Translations under genes and position numbers: made by a program
Shown: piece after piece, positions 51,681 to 61,994 of the stretch
Layout: every line of letters begins with the position of its first letter
How positions within the stretch are numbered: position 1 is the first letter of the stretch
Source: Cryobacterium sp. GrIS_2_6
GTDB taxonomy: Bacteria; Actinomycetota; Actinomycetes; Actinomycetales; Microbacteriaceae
DNA length: 64,000 nucleotides
Direction of reading: 5' to 3'
Assembly: GCF_035984545.1 (NCBI RefSeq)
Contig: NZ_JAXCHP010000001.1
Location: forward strand, 2,294,001 to 2,358,000
Notes under the pieces: model-generated
Seen by the model: only the letters and a program-made list of their open reading frames with translations
Database searches by the model: none
What the model was told of the DNA's origin: nothing

Positions 51681-52346
51681 CTAGGGCAAAGCGGGGATCA
51701 GGGTGGAGTCTGCGGCCGGCGCGGGGGCCGTGCGGGGGCTGGCGACGAGTGGTGAGCCGGGCGCCGTCGGGCCGGGCACCGGGAATCCGTCGATCCCGTG
51801 CAGGATGAGCGCGGCGATCTCGGCATCATCGAACTCCGGCCCGTTGCGCACGTGTGGCACAGAAGCGGCGAGGGTCAGCATCCGGATGACCTGCGCAGCT
51901 CGGTCGGCCGTCACGGTGAGCCGGTCGAGGTCCGGCGCGAGGATCCTGGCGATGATTTCTGAGAATTCCCGCCGCGAGTCGTCGCTGGGGTGCGGGCCGC
52001 GGTGGCCGATCACGGACATCAGGCTGAACACCGTCGTGAACCGGTCCCGCATCAGGGCGACGATCGCGGTGATGCGTTGCTCGAGGGGCAGGGTGGTGTC
52101 GATGCCGCGCAGCCGGCGCCGGAACGGCTCGGGGTCGACCTGCCGGGCGACGACGGCATCGATCAGGTCGTCCTTGCTGTCGAAGGCCCGGAAAATGGTG
52201 CCCTCTGCGATGCCGGCCCGGTCGGCGATCTGCCGGGTCGTCACGGCGTTCCCGTGCTCGAGCAGCAACGGAAGGGTCGCCTCGATGAGCATCGCCCTCC
52301 GGTCCTCGACCGGCAGCGGCTTGGCACGGGGCGGCTTGGTTGACAT
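51681..52346 (-). CDS. TetR-family repressor of the ABC exporter
   Basis: 221 aa. N-terminal HTH with ATLPLLLEHGNAVTTRQIAD and GIAEGTIFRAFDSKDDL, then a helical ligand domain and a ~35-residue Pro/Ala tail. It is the first gene of the unit with the two exporter genes. Its leaderless promoter lies beside an 18-bp palindrome (52361-52378), suggesting autoregulation. Confidence 0.92.
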   Translation of the reverse strand: MSTKPPRAKPLPVEDRRAMLIEATLPLLLEHGNAVTTRQIADRAGIAEGTIFRAFDSKDDLIDAVVARQVDPEPFRRRLRGIDTTLPLEQRITAIVALMRDRFTTVFSLMSVIGHRGPHPSDDSRREFSEIIARILAPDLDRLTVTADRAAQVIRMLTLAASVPHVRNGPEFDDAEIAALILHGIDGFPVPGPTAPGSPLVASPRTAPAPAADSTLIPALP

Positions 52347-52352
52347 CCCCCC

Positions 52353-52358
52353 AGTTTA
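52353..52358 (-). promoter_or_regulatory. -10 element of the exporter-linked TetR gene, leaderless
   Basis: TAAACT on the minus strand followed by GGGGGG and the ATG at 52346. Confidence 0.6.
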
Positions 52359-52360
52359 GA

Positions 52361-52378
52361 TGAGTGAGCGCTCACTCA
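52361..52378. promoter_or_regulatory. TetR operator, 18-bp perfect palindrome
   Basis: TGAGTGAGCGCTCACTCA, lying directly upstream of the -10 of the exporter-linked tetR. Binding would cover the core promoter. Confidence 0.7.
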
Positions 52379-52449
52379 CAAGCGGACGACGGGCGAATTT
52401 CTCGTGAACAGCCGTCGGTTTCGGCGAACTGCTTGCACTCTCCGCGAGA

Positions 52450-52469
52450 GTGAGTGTACAGTCACTCAC
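52450..52469. promoter_or_regulatory. operator over the second tetR promoter
   Basis: GTGAGTG (52450-52456) and CACTCAC (52463-52469) flank TACAGT, which is also the -10 of the gene starting at 52470. The 16-mer GTGAGTGNNCAGTCAC recurs at 53104. Confidence 0.7.
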
Positions 52470-53030
52470 ATGCCAGCCCCCACCGTTCGCCTGTCCACTG
52501 CCGAAGCGCGCCGATCCATCGTGATCGACAGCGCGATCGAGGTGTTCGCGCGGACGGGGTACCTCGGCACGCCGCTCGCGGCGATCGCCGAACACGCCCG
52601 AATCTCCCCCGCCTACGTCTCCAAACTCTTCCCGAACAAGGAGGCGCTCTTCGTCGCCGCGCTGGACGAATGCTTCGACCGCGCCGGGGCCGCCCTCTCC
52701 CGCGGGGCGGACACCGGCGTCGACCGGAGCCCCGACGGCATCCTCTCCGCGATGGGCGGCGCATACGCCGACCTCATCGCCGACAGGTCGCTCCTGATGC
52801 TCCAGGTGCACGCGCAGTCCGCCGCCACCGTTCCCGAGATCGGTGCGGCGCTCCGGCGGGGCATCGAATCGATCACGACCCTGGTCCGCTCGCGCTCGGG
52901 GGCATCGGACGAAGCGGTGCAGCGCTTCGTCGCCTACGGCCAGCTCTGCCACCTCATCGTCACCACCGGACTCGACGAGGTACCGGCCGAGTGGGCGCGC
53001 CTGCTCACGGCCGGCATCCGCCACCCCTGA
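52470..53030 (+). CDS. TetR-family regulator
   Basis: 186 aa. HTH with SAIEVFARTGYLGTPLAAIAE and ISPAYVSKLFPNKEALFVAAL, followed by a helical ligand-binding domain. The ATG at 52470 begins directly after the operator and 7 nt after the -10 (TACAGT), so it is leaderless; a longer frame is rejected. Divergent from the exporter unit and upstream of a quinone-oxidoreductase-like gene that carries the same operator motif. Confidence 0.9.
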   Translation: MPAPTVRLSTAEARRSIVIDSAIEVFARTGYLGTPLAAIAEHARISPAYVSKLFPNKEALFVAALDECFDRAGAALSRGADTGVDRSPDGILSAMGGAYADLIADRSLLMLQVHAQSAATVPEIGAALRRGIESITTLVRSRSGASDEAVQRFVAYGQLCHLIVTTGLDEVPAEWARLLTAGIRHP

Positions 53031-53103
53031 CGCGCTCCCCCTCACCGGGCGCCGCAGCCCGACCCAGCATTCATCTCCCGAACAGCTTTTCTTCTCGCAA
53101 TCA

Positions 53104-53119
53104 GTGAGTGATCAGTCAC
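53104..53119. promoter_or_regulatory. TetR operator upstream of the oxidoreductase gene
   Basis: GTGAGTGATCAGTCAC, matching GTGAGTGNNCAGTCAC of the site at 52450. It lies 40 nt before the start codon. Confidence 0.6.
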
Positions 53120-53158
53120 CCAGCGTCAAGTTTCCGACACCGACACCAGGAGAACACC

Positions 53159-54247
53159 ATGACCAACAACATCCGGCCCACCGCGACATCCGCAACGGCC
53201 CCCGTTTCACCGAAGTCCTCCGCCACCCTCACCACCGAGATCGTGCTGCCCGGCGTCGTCGAACCGGACGGCTTCCAGATCCGGCGGCGGATGCTGCCGG
53301 CACCGTCCCGGGGCCAGGCCCGGGTGCGCGTCGAGGCGAGCGGCATCTCGTTCGCCGAACAGTCGATGCGTCGCGGACGCTACCCCGGCCAGCCCGCGTT
53401 CCCGTTCGTTCCCGGCTACGACCTCGTCGGCGTCGTCGAGGCGGTCGGTCCAGGGGTGGATCCCGCCCTCATCGGCGGGCGTGTCGCGGCAGCGACCAAG
53501 ACCGGCGGCTGGGCGAGCGAAGCGCTCGTGCCTGCCGCAGACCTCGTGCCGGTGCCCGCCGGGCTCGATCCGGCGCTTATCGAGTCGGTCATCGTCAACG
53601 GGATCACCGCCTGGCAGATGCTGCACCGGAAAGCACGCGTGAGGAGCGGCCAGACCATCCTCGTGCACGGGGCGAGCGGCGGAGTCGGCACGATCCTCGT
53701 GCAGCTCGCCCGCCACGCGGGAATCCGGGTGATCGGCACGGCCGCTCCCCGCCACCACGAGGCCCTCCGCGGCCTCGGGGTCGAGCCGGTCGACTACTCC
53801 GGCCCGGACCTCGCCGCTCGCGTCCGCGAGCTCGCCCCCGGCGGCGTCGACGCCGCCTTCGACCACCTCGGCCTCGCGAGCGCCCGGATCTCGAAGAGCC
53901 TGCTCGCTCGCTGGGGCACCCTGGTCTCGTACGGCATCGCCTCGGCCCTCAAGGACACCGGGTCGCTCCTGCCGCTCTTCATCGGGCTGCTCGCCCGGCT
54001 CACCCTCTGGAACACCCTGCCGGGCGGCCACCGCGCCCTGTTCTACGACTTCTGGGCCGGGCACCGGATCACGCCGGCCGCCCATCGCAGGCACCACAGG
54101 GAGGACCTCACCGCGGTCCTCGACTTCGTCGAGCGCGGCATCGTCACCCCGCAGATCGCCGCACGGTTCCCGCTCGTCGAGGCCGCGGCCGCGATGCGGC
54201 TCGCGGAGTCGCGCAGCGCTCTCGGCAAGGTGATCCTGATCCCCTGA
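53159..54247 (+). CDS. zinc-independent medium-chain quinone/enone oxidoreductase
   Basis: 362 aa of the MDR superfamily. N-terminal GroES-like domain with GISFAEQSMRRGRYPGQPAF and PGYDLVGVVEAVGPGV, then the NADP-binding VHGASGGVGTILVQLARHAG. No Cys/His zinc ligands at the catalytic or structural sites, as in quinone oxidoreductases (QOR). The ATG at 53159 has CAGGAG at ideal distance. Probably induced when the nearby TetR releases its operator. Confidence 0.9.
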   Translation: MTNNIRPTATSATAPVSPKSSATLTTEIVLPGVVEPDGFQIRRRMLPAPSRGQARVRVEASGISFAEQSMRRGRYPGQPAFPFVPGYDLVGVVEAVGPGVDPALIGGRVAAATKTGGWASEALVPAADLVPVPAGLDPALIESVIVNGITAWQMLHRKARVRSGQTILVHGASGGVGTILVQLARHAGIRVIGTAAPRHHEALRGLGVEPVDYSGPDLAARVRELAPGGVDAAFDHLGLASARISKSLLARWGTLVSYGIASALKDTGSLLPLFIGLLARLTLWNTLPGGHRALFYDFWAGHRITPAAHRRHHREDLTAVLDFVERGIVTPQIAARFPLVEAAAAMRLAESRSALGKVILIP

Positions 54248-54269
54248 GCCGCGGCATCCGCCCGCCCTT

Positions 54270-54336
54270 CGAAACGCAGGACATCCGAGCCAGTGAGGCC
54301 ACCACAGCCTCAACGGCCCGATTCTCCTGCGTTTCG
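54270..54336. repeat. inverted repeat with 12-bp arms after the oxidoreductase gene
   Basis: CGAAACGCAGGA (54270-54281) and TCCTGCGTTTCG (54325-54336) pair exactly around 43 nt, with GAGGC/GCCTC pairing inside. Could end transcription, though no U-run follows. Confidence 0.55.
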
Positions 54337-54443
54337 TGGGGCCCGACGGGCCAGTTACGGATGCCGGGACTCCCCACCAGCCACGGCTCGCCTGGGGTTT
54401 TCCCCAGGTCCGAAACCCGCCAGAGGCTCGCGCGGCCGCCGAC

Positions 54444-54449
54444 TACAGT
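54444..54449 (+). promoter_or_regulatory. -10 element of ogt, leaderless
   Basis: TACAGT followed by CGAACC and the ogt ATG at 54456. Confidence 0.55.
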
Positions 54450-54455
54450 CGAACC

Positions 54456-54956
54456 ATGGACAGCATCCCGACCGCCTTGATCCGTCTCCCCAGCCCCATC
54501 GGCCGGCTGGAACTCACCGGCGACGACGTCGGCGTCCTCACGCTCGCCATCGAGCGCGACGGGCACCTGCCGCTCGAAACCCAGCTGGAGCACCCCTCCC
54601 CCGTGCTCGAAGAAGCAGCGAAACAGCTCGCCGAGTACTTCGCGGGCACCCGCACCCGTTTCGACCTTCCGCTGCACCTCGCCGACGGCACCGCATTCCA
54701 GCGTGCGGTCTGGGCGCGCCTCGACGAGCTCGACTTCGGAACGGTCACGAGTTACGGCGAACTCGGCCTCTCCATCGACCGGCCGGGCTCCGGGCGAGCG
54801 ATCGGCGGGGCCGTCGGCGCGAACCCGCTGCCGATCCTGATCGGCTGCCACCGCGTGCTCGCGAGCAACGGCCGCATCACCGGCTACAGCGGTGGCAGCG
54901 GCATCCCGACCAAGGAGTGGTTGCTCGGCCACGAGGGCATCGAGTACCGTTCGTGA
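54456..54956 (+). CDS. ogt: methylated-DNA--protein-cysteine methyltransferase
   Basis: 166 aa. Repairs O6-methylguanine by transfer to its own Cys. The family has a PCHRV active site; here it is LIGCHRVLASNG, so Gly replaces the Pro before the reactive Cys. FQRAVWARLDELDFG, VTSYGELG and NGRITGYSGG are present. Overlaps tag by 4 bp, forming an alkylation-repair pair. Confidence 0.93.
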   Translation: MDSIPTALIRLPSPIGRLELTGDDVGVLTLAIERDGHLPLETQLEHPSPVLEEAAKQLAEYFAGTRTRFDLPLHLADGTAFQRAVWARLDELDFGTVTSYGELGLSIDRPGSGRAIGGAVGANPLPILIGCHRVLASNGRITGYSGGSGIPTKEWLLGHEGIEYRS

Positions 54957-55573
54957 CCGACCCGGCGCCTGGGGGCGGCGCGGCGGCACTCCCGGCGATG
55001 CCCCCGAGCGACCTCCGCACCGGTGACGACGGAGTCGTACGCTGCGCGTGGGCGAACGGCGACCCGGAGTACCGCCGGTACCACGACGAGGAGTGGGGTC
55101 GCCCCCTTCGCGACGATGAGAGGCTCTTCGAGAAGCTCTGCCTCGAGGGGTTCCAGGCTGGCCTCTCCTGGATCACCATCCTGCGTCGCCGGCCGGCCTT
55201 CCGGTCGGCATTCCACGGCTTCGACGTCGACCGGGTCGCGGCCATGACCGAGGCCAACGTCGAGCGACTCCTCGACAACGCCGCCATCATCCGGCACCGC
55301 GGCAAGATCGAGGCCGCGATCGGCAACGCCAGGGTCACCCAGAACCTCGGCGAGAGCCTCAGCGACCTGATCTGGAGCTTCGCACCTCCAGCGCGTGCTG
55401 CCCGGCCGCGGCAACTCGGCGACGTCCCGGCGATCACCCCGGAGTCGATGGCGCTCAGCAAGGAGCTCCGCACTCGCGGCTACCGTTTCGTCGGCCCGAC
55501 GACGATGTACGCGCTGATGCAGTCCGCTGGCCTCGTCGACGACCACATCGCCGGCTGCCACCGCGCCCCCTGA
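54953..55573 (+). CDS. tag: DNA-3-methyladenine glycosylase I
   Basis: 206 aa helix-hairpin-helix glycosylase that removes 3-methyladenine. The zinc-snap ligands are kept: RCAWANGDPEYRRYHDEEWG near the N-terminus and DDHIAGCH near the C-terminus. LEGFQAGLSWITILRRRPAF and FVGPTTMYALMQSAGLVDDH are family signatures. GTG at 54953 overlaps the ogt stop. Confidence 0.93.
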   Translation: MTDPAPGGGAAALPAMPPSDLRTGDDGVVRCAWANGDPEYRRYHDEEWGRPLRDDERLFEKLCLEGFQAGLSWITILRRRPAFRSAFHGFDVDRVAAMTEANVERLLDNAAIIRHRGKIEAAIGNARVTQNLGESLSDLIWSFAPPARAARPRQLGDVPAITPESMALSKELRTRGYRFVGPTTMYALMQSAGLVDDHIAGCHRAP

Positions 55574-55654
55574 CCCAGCGCCCCTTGGCGTCGCGTCCGC
55601 CGGGCGCCGCGGGGGCCACGGTCCGCGGACCCGCGCTGGCTCATCCGCTTCACG

Positions 55655-55716
55655 CACCAAAAGCGCCGCTTCGCGCCCGGCATGCCTGGCTCGAAGCGGC
55701 GCAAGTGGCGCGCGAC
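55655..55716. repeat. dispersed palindromic repeat, copy 3
   Basis: The core at 55663-55702 pairs over 20-bp arms with two mismatches and shares the GCGCCGCTTCG and CTGGC parts of the perfect 42-bp palindrome at 37321. Flanks CACCAAAAGCG and CAAGTGGCGCGCG resemble those of copy 1. It lies between convergent tag and mdh. Confidence 0.8.
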
Positions 55717-55749
55717 GGCCGCCGAGGCGAAGGGGCGGCGGTGAGGCGG

Positions 55750-56745
55750 TCAGCGGGCGGCGGGAAGAAGGCCGAGGGCGCGCACGTGGTCGCGTTCCTC
55801 GATGAGTTCGGCGACGGATGCGTCGATCCGGGTCCGGGAGAAGGCGTTCAGTTCGAGGCCCTGCACGATCTGCCACTGGCCGTCGACCGAACGCACCGGG
55901 AAGGAGCAGACCAGGCCCTCCGGCACCCCGTATGAGCCGTCGGAGACGATCGCGGCGGATGTCCAGCGCGCGCCGGTGCCGTGCACCCAGTCGTAGACGT
56001 GGTCGATCGTCGCCTCTGCTGCCGACCCCGCTGAGGAGGCGCCGCGCGCGGTGATGATCTCGTAGCCGCGCTTCTCCACCCGCGGAATGAAGGTTCCGGC
56101 GAGCCAGTCCTCGTCGACGAGCTCGCGAACCGGTCGTCCCGCCGCCGTCGCGTGGAAGACGTCCGGATATTGCGTCGCAGAGTGGTTACCCCAGATGGCG
56201 AAGCCGTCGATCTCGGAGACGTGCACCCCGAGGCGCACCGCGAGCTGGGCGACGCCGCGGTTGTGGTCGAGCCGGGTCAGCGCGGTGAAGCGCTCGGCGG
56301 GAATGTCCGGGGCGAACGCGGCGACGACGAGCGCGTTCGTGTTGGCCGGGTTGCCCACGACGAGTACGCGAACGTCGGATGCCGCCCCCGCGTTGATGGC
56401 GGTGCCGTGCGGCCCGAAGATGCGGCCGTTCCCCTCGAGAAGCGCCACGCGTTCCTCACCGATGCCGCGCGGACGGGAACCTACGAGGAGGGCGACGTTC
56501 ACCCCGTCGAAGGCGCGCTTGGGCTCATCCGTCACAATCACGTCCCGCAACAGCGGAAAGGCGCAGTCCTCGAGTTCGAGGGCCGTCCCCGCCGCGGCGG
56601 CGAGCCCGGCCGGGATTTCGAGGAGCCGGAGGTTGACCGGGGTCGTCGGGCCGAACATCTGGCCGGATGCGATCCGGAAGAGCAGCGCGTAGCCGATCTG
56701 GCCGCCGGCGCCGGTTACGGTGACATTCATCGTTGGAGTGGACAC
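55750..56745 (-). CDS. mdh: malate dehydrogenase
   Basis: 331 aa, NAD-dependent, TCA cycle. [20 protein letters not shown] at the N-terminus, [10 protein letters not shown] in the active-site loop (the Arg-rich loop usually reads ARPRxxGMER), GNPANTNA, and [12 protein letters not shown] with the catalytic His. GTG at 56745 is preferred to ATG 56730 because TATGCT lies 6 nt upstream. Confidence 0.94.
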   Translation of the reverse strand: MSTPTMNVTVTGAGGQIGYALLFRIASGQMFGPTTPVNLRLLEIPAGLAAAAGTALELEDCAFPLLRDVIVTDEPKRAFDGVNVALLVGSRPRGIGEERVALLEGNGRIFGPHGTAINAGAASDVRVLVVGNPANTNALVVAAFAPDIPAERFTALTRLDHNRGVAQLAVRLGVHVSEIDGFAIWGNHSATQYPDVFHATAAGRPVRELVDEDWLAGTFIPRVEKRGYEIITARGASSAGSAAEATIDHVYDWVHGTGARWTSAAIVSDGSYGVPEGLVCSFPVRSVDGQWQIVQGLELNAFSRTRIDASVAELIEERDHVRALGLLPAAR

Positions 56746-56751
56746 GCTGCC

Positions 56752-56757
56752 AGCATA
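56752..56757 (-). promoter_or_regulatory. -10 element of mdh, leaderless
   Basis: TATGCT on the minus strand followed by GGCAGC and the GTG start at 56745. Confidence 0.6.
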
Positions 56758-56777
56758 CGGCCGGGCGCCGGGGTTCG

Positions 56778-57548
56778 TCAGGCGAGGGCCCTGGCCAGCG
56801 GCGCATCGTCCAGGAGCTCGAGCGAGGCGGGACCCGCCGCACGCACGATGAAGCCGGCGCCGGGAGCCCAGTCCAGCAGGTCATCGACCGTCGCGAGCTC
56901 GGGAGCGCTCCGCATGAGGGCGCGGGTGAACCGGCCCTTCGCGGTCTTATTGAAGTGGTTGAGGGCGCGCACGTGCCCGTCGGGGGTCTCCATCACGACG
57001 CGGAGCACGACCGAGCCGGCCCGGGCCGGTGCTGCACCGAGGGCGACGTAACCCGCGGAGCGGAGGTCGAGCACGAGGCCGGGCTCCCTGGCGAGCAATG
57101 CCGCGATTCGCGGCCCCCAGTGCTGCTTCAGCACGAGTCCGGGCAGCCGGCTCGTCGTCGACAGCCGGTAGGCGGGAATCGGATCGAGGGCGCCGATCGG
57201 ACCGAACAGTGCCGAGTGGACCAGCACGTGGGCCGCGGCCCAGTCGCGGTCGGCGAGGGTCAGGGTCGGGGCGTCGAGCGCGTCGTAGAGCACCCCGGTG
57301 TACCGGTCGAGGGCAGCCATCGTCGGAGCGGTTGTGAGCGCCCGGTTGTGGGCGACCTCGCCGGCCTGGGTGCGACCGAGCTTGAGGGCGGCCATCATCG
57401 CCTCAGGGTGCCGGGCTAGTGAGCGCAGCTCACGCACGAGTACCCGCCGCTGAGCGTTCAGCGACGGGTACCTGAGGTGGTTCAGATCGAGCGGTTCGCC
57501 GGTACCGCCTGTGCGTTTCGTCTCGGACGGCGGCAGCAGGAGCAGCAC
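56778..57548 (-). CDS. yaaA: YaaA/DUF328 peroxide-stress protein
   Basis: 256 aa. [10 protein letters not shown] at the start, [22 protein letters not shown] and [15 protein letters not shown] match YaaA, which in E. coli limits intracellular iron under peroxide stress. GTG at 57548 lies 16 nt after the atpC stop, so it may be read through from the ATP synthase operon. Confidence 0.88.
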   Translation of the reverse strand: MLLLLPPSETKRTGGTGEPLDLNHLRYPSLNAQRRVLVRELRSLARHPEAMMAALKLGRTQAGEVAHNRALTTAPTMAALDRYTGVLYDALDAPTLTLADRDWAAAHVLVHSALFGPIGALDPIPAYRLSTTSRLPGLVLKQHWGPRIAALLAREPGLVLDLRSAGYVALGAAPARAGSVVLRVVMETPDGHVRALNHFNKTAKGRFTRALMRSAPELATVDDLLDWAPGAGFIVRAAGPASLELLDDAPLARALA

Positions 57549-57564
57549 GGCTAGATCGACACGG

Positions 57565-57831
57565 CTAGACGAGCCCCGCTTTGCGCGCGACGATCGTGAC
57601 CTGGTTGTTGGCGACAGACAGGAAGCCGTCCTCCGCCTGCGCGACGATCTTCTCGCCGCCGGGCAGTGTCAGGCGCACTTCGCCGCTCGCCAGGATGGCG
57701 AGCAACGGCTCGTGGCCAGGCAGGATGCCGATCTGGCCTTCGACGGTGCGCGCGACGACCATGGTCGCCTCGCCGGACCAGACTTCCTGGTCGGCAGAGA
57801 CGACGCTGACGGTGAGCGGGGCTCCTGCCAT
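57565..57831 (-). CDS. atpC: ATP synthase epsilon subunit
   Basis: 88 aa, shorter than the ~135-aa form because the C-terminal helical hairpin is absent; only the beta-sandwich remains (VWSGEATMVVARTVEGQIGI, LPGHEPLLAIL). Short epsilon subunits are known in actinobacteria. The ATG at 57831 follows the atpD stop by 2 nt. Confidence 0.92.
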   Translation of the reverse strand: MAGAPLTVSVVSADQEVWSGEATMVVARTVEGQIGILPGHEPLLAILASGEVRLTLPGGEKIVAQAEDGFLSVANNQVTIVARKAGLV

Positions 57832-57833
57832 GG

Positions 57834-59315
<1,482 letters not shown>

Positions 59316-60218
59316 TTAGTTCTTGGCGGATGAGAGCGCATCGGCCCCACCCACGATCTCGGAAATCTGCGAGGTGATCTCGGTCTGCCTCGCATTGTTG
59401 GACAGCCGGGTGAAGGTCGTGATCAACTTGTCGGCGTTGTCGGCGGCCGACTGCATCGCCTTCTGGCGTGCGGCGTGCTCGGCGGCGGCCGACTGGAGCA
59501 TTGCGTTGAACACGCGACTCTCGATGTACACCGGCAGGAGCGCGTCAAGCACCGTTTCGACGTCCGGCTCGAATTCGTAGAGCGGCAGGATCTGCCCGTC
59601 TCCGGGCTCCTCCACTCCCTCGACGACCTCGAGTGGAAGCAGGCGGACGACCTGGGGCACCTGGGTGACCATGCTCACGAAGCGGTTGAACACCACGTGA
59701 ATCTCGTCGACGCCACCGTCTTCGGCATCGCGAAGGAAGGTCTCGAGCAATGACTCGCTGATCTCACGCGCGATCTCGAACTGCGGCTGGTCGGTGCCGC
59801 CGGTCCAGACCCGCTCTGACGCACGACGGCGGAAACCGAAGTAGGCCACGGCCTTGCGTCCGACGAGGAAGTAGACGACGTCCTTGCCCTGGCTACGCAG
59901 CAGTTCGCTGAGTGACTCCGCCTCGCGCAGCACCTGGGAACTGAATGCTCCCGCGAGGCCACGGTCCGACGTGAAGATGACGACCGCGGCGCGCTCGATC
60001 TTCTCCGGTTCAGTGGTCAGAACGTGCGCGACGTTGGAATACGTCGCGACGGCCGAGACCGCCCGGGTGATCGACTGCGAATACGGAGTCGAGGCCGAAA
60101 CCCTCGCCCTCGCCTTCTGAATGCGCGAGGCCGAAATCAACTCCATGGCCCGAGTGATCTTCTTCATCGTCTGGGCAGACTTGATCTTCTGCCGGTAGAC
60201 CCGAAGTTGCGCTCCCAT
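59316..60218 (-). CDS. atpG: ATP synthase gamma subunit
   Basis: 300-aa central stalk. Starts [20 protein letters not shown], includes [16 protein letters not shown], and ends with the paired C-terminal helix ([22 protein letters not shown]). An insert of ~15 residues near 200-215 ([10 protein letters not shown]) resembles actinobacterial gamma subunits. Confidence 0.97.
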   Translation of the reverse strand: MGAQLRVYRQKIKSAQTMKKITRAMELISASRIQKARARVSASTPYSQSITRAVSAVATYSNVAHVLTTEPEKIERAAVVIFTSDRGLAGAFSSQVLREAESLSELLRSQGKDVVYFLVGRKAVAYFGFRRRASERVWTGGTDQPQFEIAREISESLLETFLRDAEDGGVDEIHVVFNRFVSMVTQVPQVVRLLPLEVVEGVEEPGDGQILPLYEFEPDVETVLDALLPVYIESRVFNAMLQSAAAEHAARQKAMQSAADNADKLITTFTRLSNNARQTEITSQISEIVGGADALSSAKN

Positions 60219-60269
60219 GTGTCTCCTGTGCTTCCTTCTCAGTGAATAGTGGTTGTCTCAGCGCGCGGA

Positions 60270-61907
60270 TTAGCGGCGGTGCTTGACAATCTTTTCCTGG
60301 TTCACGTCGTCGGCGGTGATCGCTTCGAACTGTTCCTTGCCGACGGAGGCGAGCGCCTTGCCCTCACCGGTCTGGAATTCGCGCTTGAAGACGCTGACCT
60401 CACGCTCGAGGATCTCAACGGTCTCATCGCTCAGCACGTTCGTGTCGCGCAGCGTCTTCAACACCTCGGTGTTGCGTCCGAGGTGGTCGAGGAGGCCACG
60501 CTCGAAACGGAGCACGTCCTCGACGGGAACCTCGTCGAACTTGCCGGTCGTGCCGGCCCAGATCGAGACGACCTGGTCCTCGACCGGATACGGCGAGTAC
60601 TGCGGCTGCTTGAGCAGCTCGGTCAGGCGGGCGCCTCGGGCGAGCTGGCGACGGCTGGCGGCGTCGAGGTCAGATGCGAACATCGCGAAGGCTTCGAGCG
60701 AGCGGTACTGCGCCAGCTCGAGCTTCAGCGTTCCGGAGACCTTCTTGATCGACTTGACCTGCGCATCGCCACCGACGCGCGAGACCGAGATGCCCACGTC
60801 GACCGCCGGACGCTGGTTGGCGTTGAAGAGGTCGGACTGCAGGAAGATCTGGCCGTCGGTGATCGAGATCACGTTTGTCGGGATGTACGCCGACACGTCG
60901 TTCGCCTTGGTTTCGATGATCGGCAGGCCGGTCATCGAACCCGCGCCGAGCGCGTCGGACAGCTTGGCGCAACGCTCGAGCAGACGGGAGTGCAGGTAGA
61001 ACACGTCTCCGGGGTACGCTTCGCGTCCCGGCGGACGACGCAGCAGCAGCGAAACGGCGCGGTAGGCCTCCGCCTGCTTGGACAGGTCGTCGAAGATGAT
61101 GAGAACATGCTTGCCCGCGTACATCCAGTGCTGGCCGATTGCCGAGCCGGTATACGGTGCGAGGTACTTGAAGCCTGCCGGGTCGGAGGCCGGGGAGGCG
61201 ACGATGGTGGTGTACTCCATCACGCCGGCGTCCTCGAGCGCGCCCTTGACGGCGGCGATCGTGGAGCCCTTCTGCCCGATGGCGACGTAGATGCAGCGAA
61301 CCTGCTTGTTCACGTCTCCCGAGGCCCAGTTGGCCTTCTGGTTGATGATGGTGTCGATCGCGATAGCGGTCTTGCCGGTCTGGCGGTCACCGATGATGAG
61401 CTGACGCTGGCCGCGGCCGATCGGGATCATCGCGTCGATCGCCTTGATACCGGTCTGCATCGGCTCGTGCACGGACTTGCGGTCCATGACGCCGGGCGCC
61501 TGCAATTCGAGGGCACGACGCCCTTCGCTCTCAATCGGGCCGAGGCCGTCGATCGGGGCGCCGAGCGGGTCGACCACGCGACCGAGGTAGCCGTCGCCGA
61601 CGGGAACGGAGAGCACCTCTCCGGTGCGGTGCACCTCCATGCCTTCGACGATGCCGGCGAACTCGCCGAGCACGACAACACCGATCTCGTCTTCGTCGAG
61701 GTTCTGGGCGAGGCCCAGGGTGCCATCGGCGAATTTGATGAGTTCGTTGGCCATCACGCTGGGCAGGCCCTCGACGTGGGCGATACCGTCGCCGGCTGTC
61801 GTGACGTAGCCGACCTCCGCGGTCGCGGTCTTGCTCGGCTCGTAGGACTTGACGAAGTCCTGGAGAGCATCGCGGATCTCATCGGGGCTGATCGTTAGTT
61901 CTGCCAT
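60270..61907 (-). CDS. atpA: ATP synthase alpha subunit
   Basis: 545-aa non-catalytic F1 subunit. P-loop [14 protein letters not shown] and the ALPHA signature [14 protein letters not shown]. Two adjacent ATGs at 61910 and 61907; the second lies 6 nt from AAAGGG and is preferred. Confidence 0.97.
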   Translation of the reverse strand: MAELTISPDEIRDALQDFVKSYEPSKTATAEVGYVTTAGDGIAHVEGLPSVMANELIKFADGTLGLAQNLDEDEIGVVVLGEFAGIVEGMEVHRTGEVLSVPVGDGYLGRVVDPLGAPIDGLGPIESEGRRALELQAPGVMDRKSVHEPMQTGIKAIDAMIPIGRGQRQLIIGDRQTGKTAIAIDTIINQKANWASGDVNKQVRCIYVAIGQKGSTIAAVKGALEDAGVMEYTTIVASPASDPAGFKYLAPYTGSAIGQHWMYAGKHVLIIFDDLSKQAEAYRAVSLLLRRPPGREAYPGDVFYLHSRLLERCAKLSDALGAGSMTGLPIIETKANDVSAYIPTNVISITDGQIFLQSDLFNANQRPAVDVGISVSRVGGDAQVKSIKKVSGTLKLELAQYRSLEAFAMFASDLDAASRRQLARGARLTELLKQPQYSPYPVEDQVVSIWAGTTGKFDEVPVEDVLRFERGLLDHLGRNTEVLKTLRDTNVLSDETVEILEREVSVFKREFQTGEGKALASVGKEQFEAITADDVNQEKIVKHRR

Positions 61908-61994
61908 CATCTTCCCTTTCCCGTACGGCTGTACAGGTTCTGTCTTGAACGAAGCGTTGCCGCTCGTGGTTTTTCTGTTCCGTCTGACCAGAGG

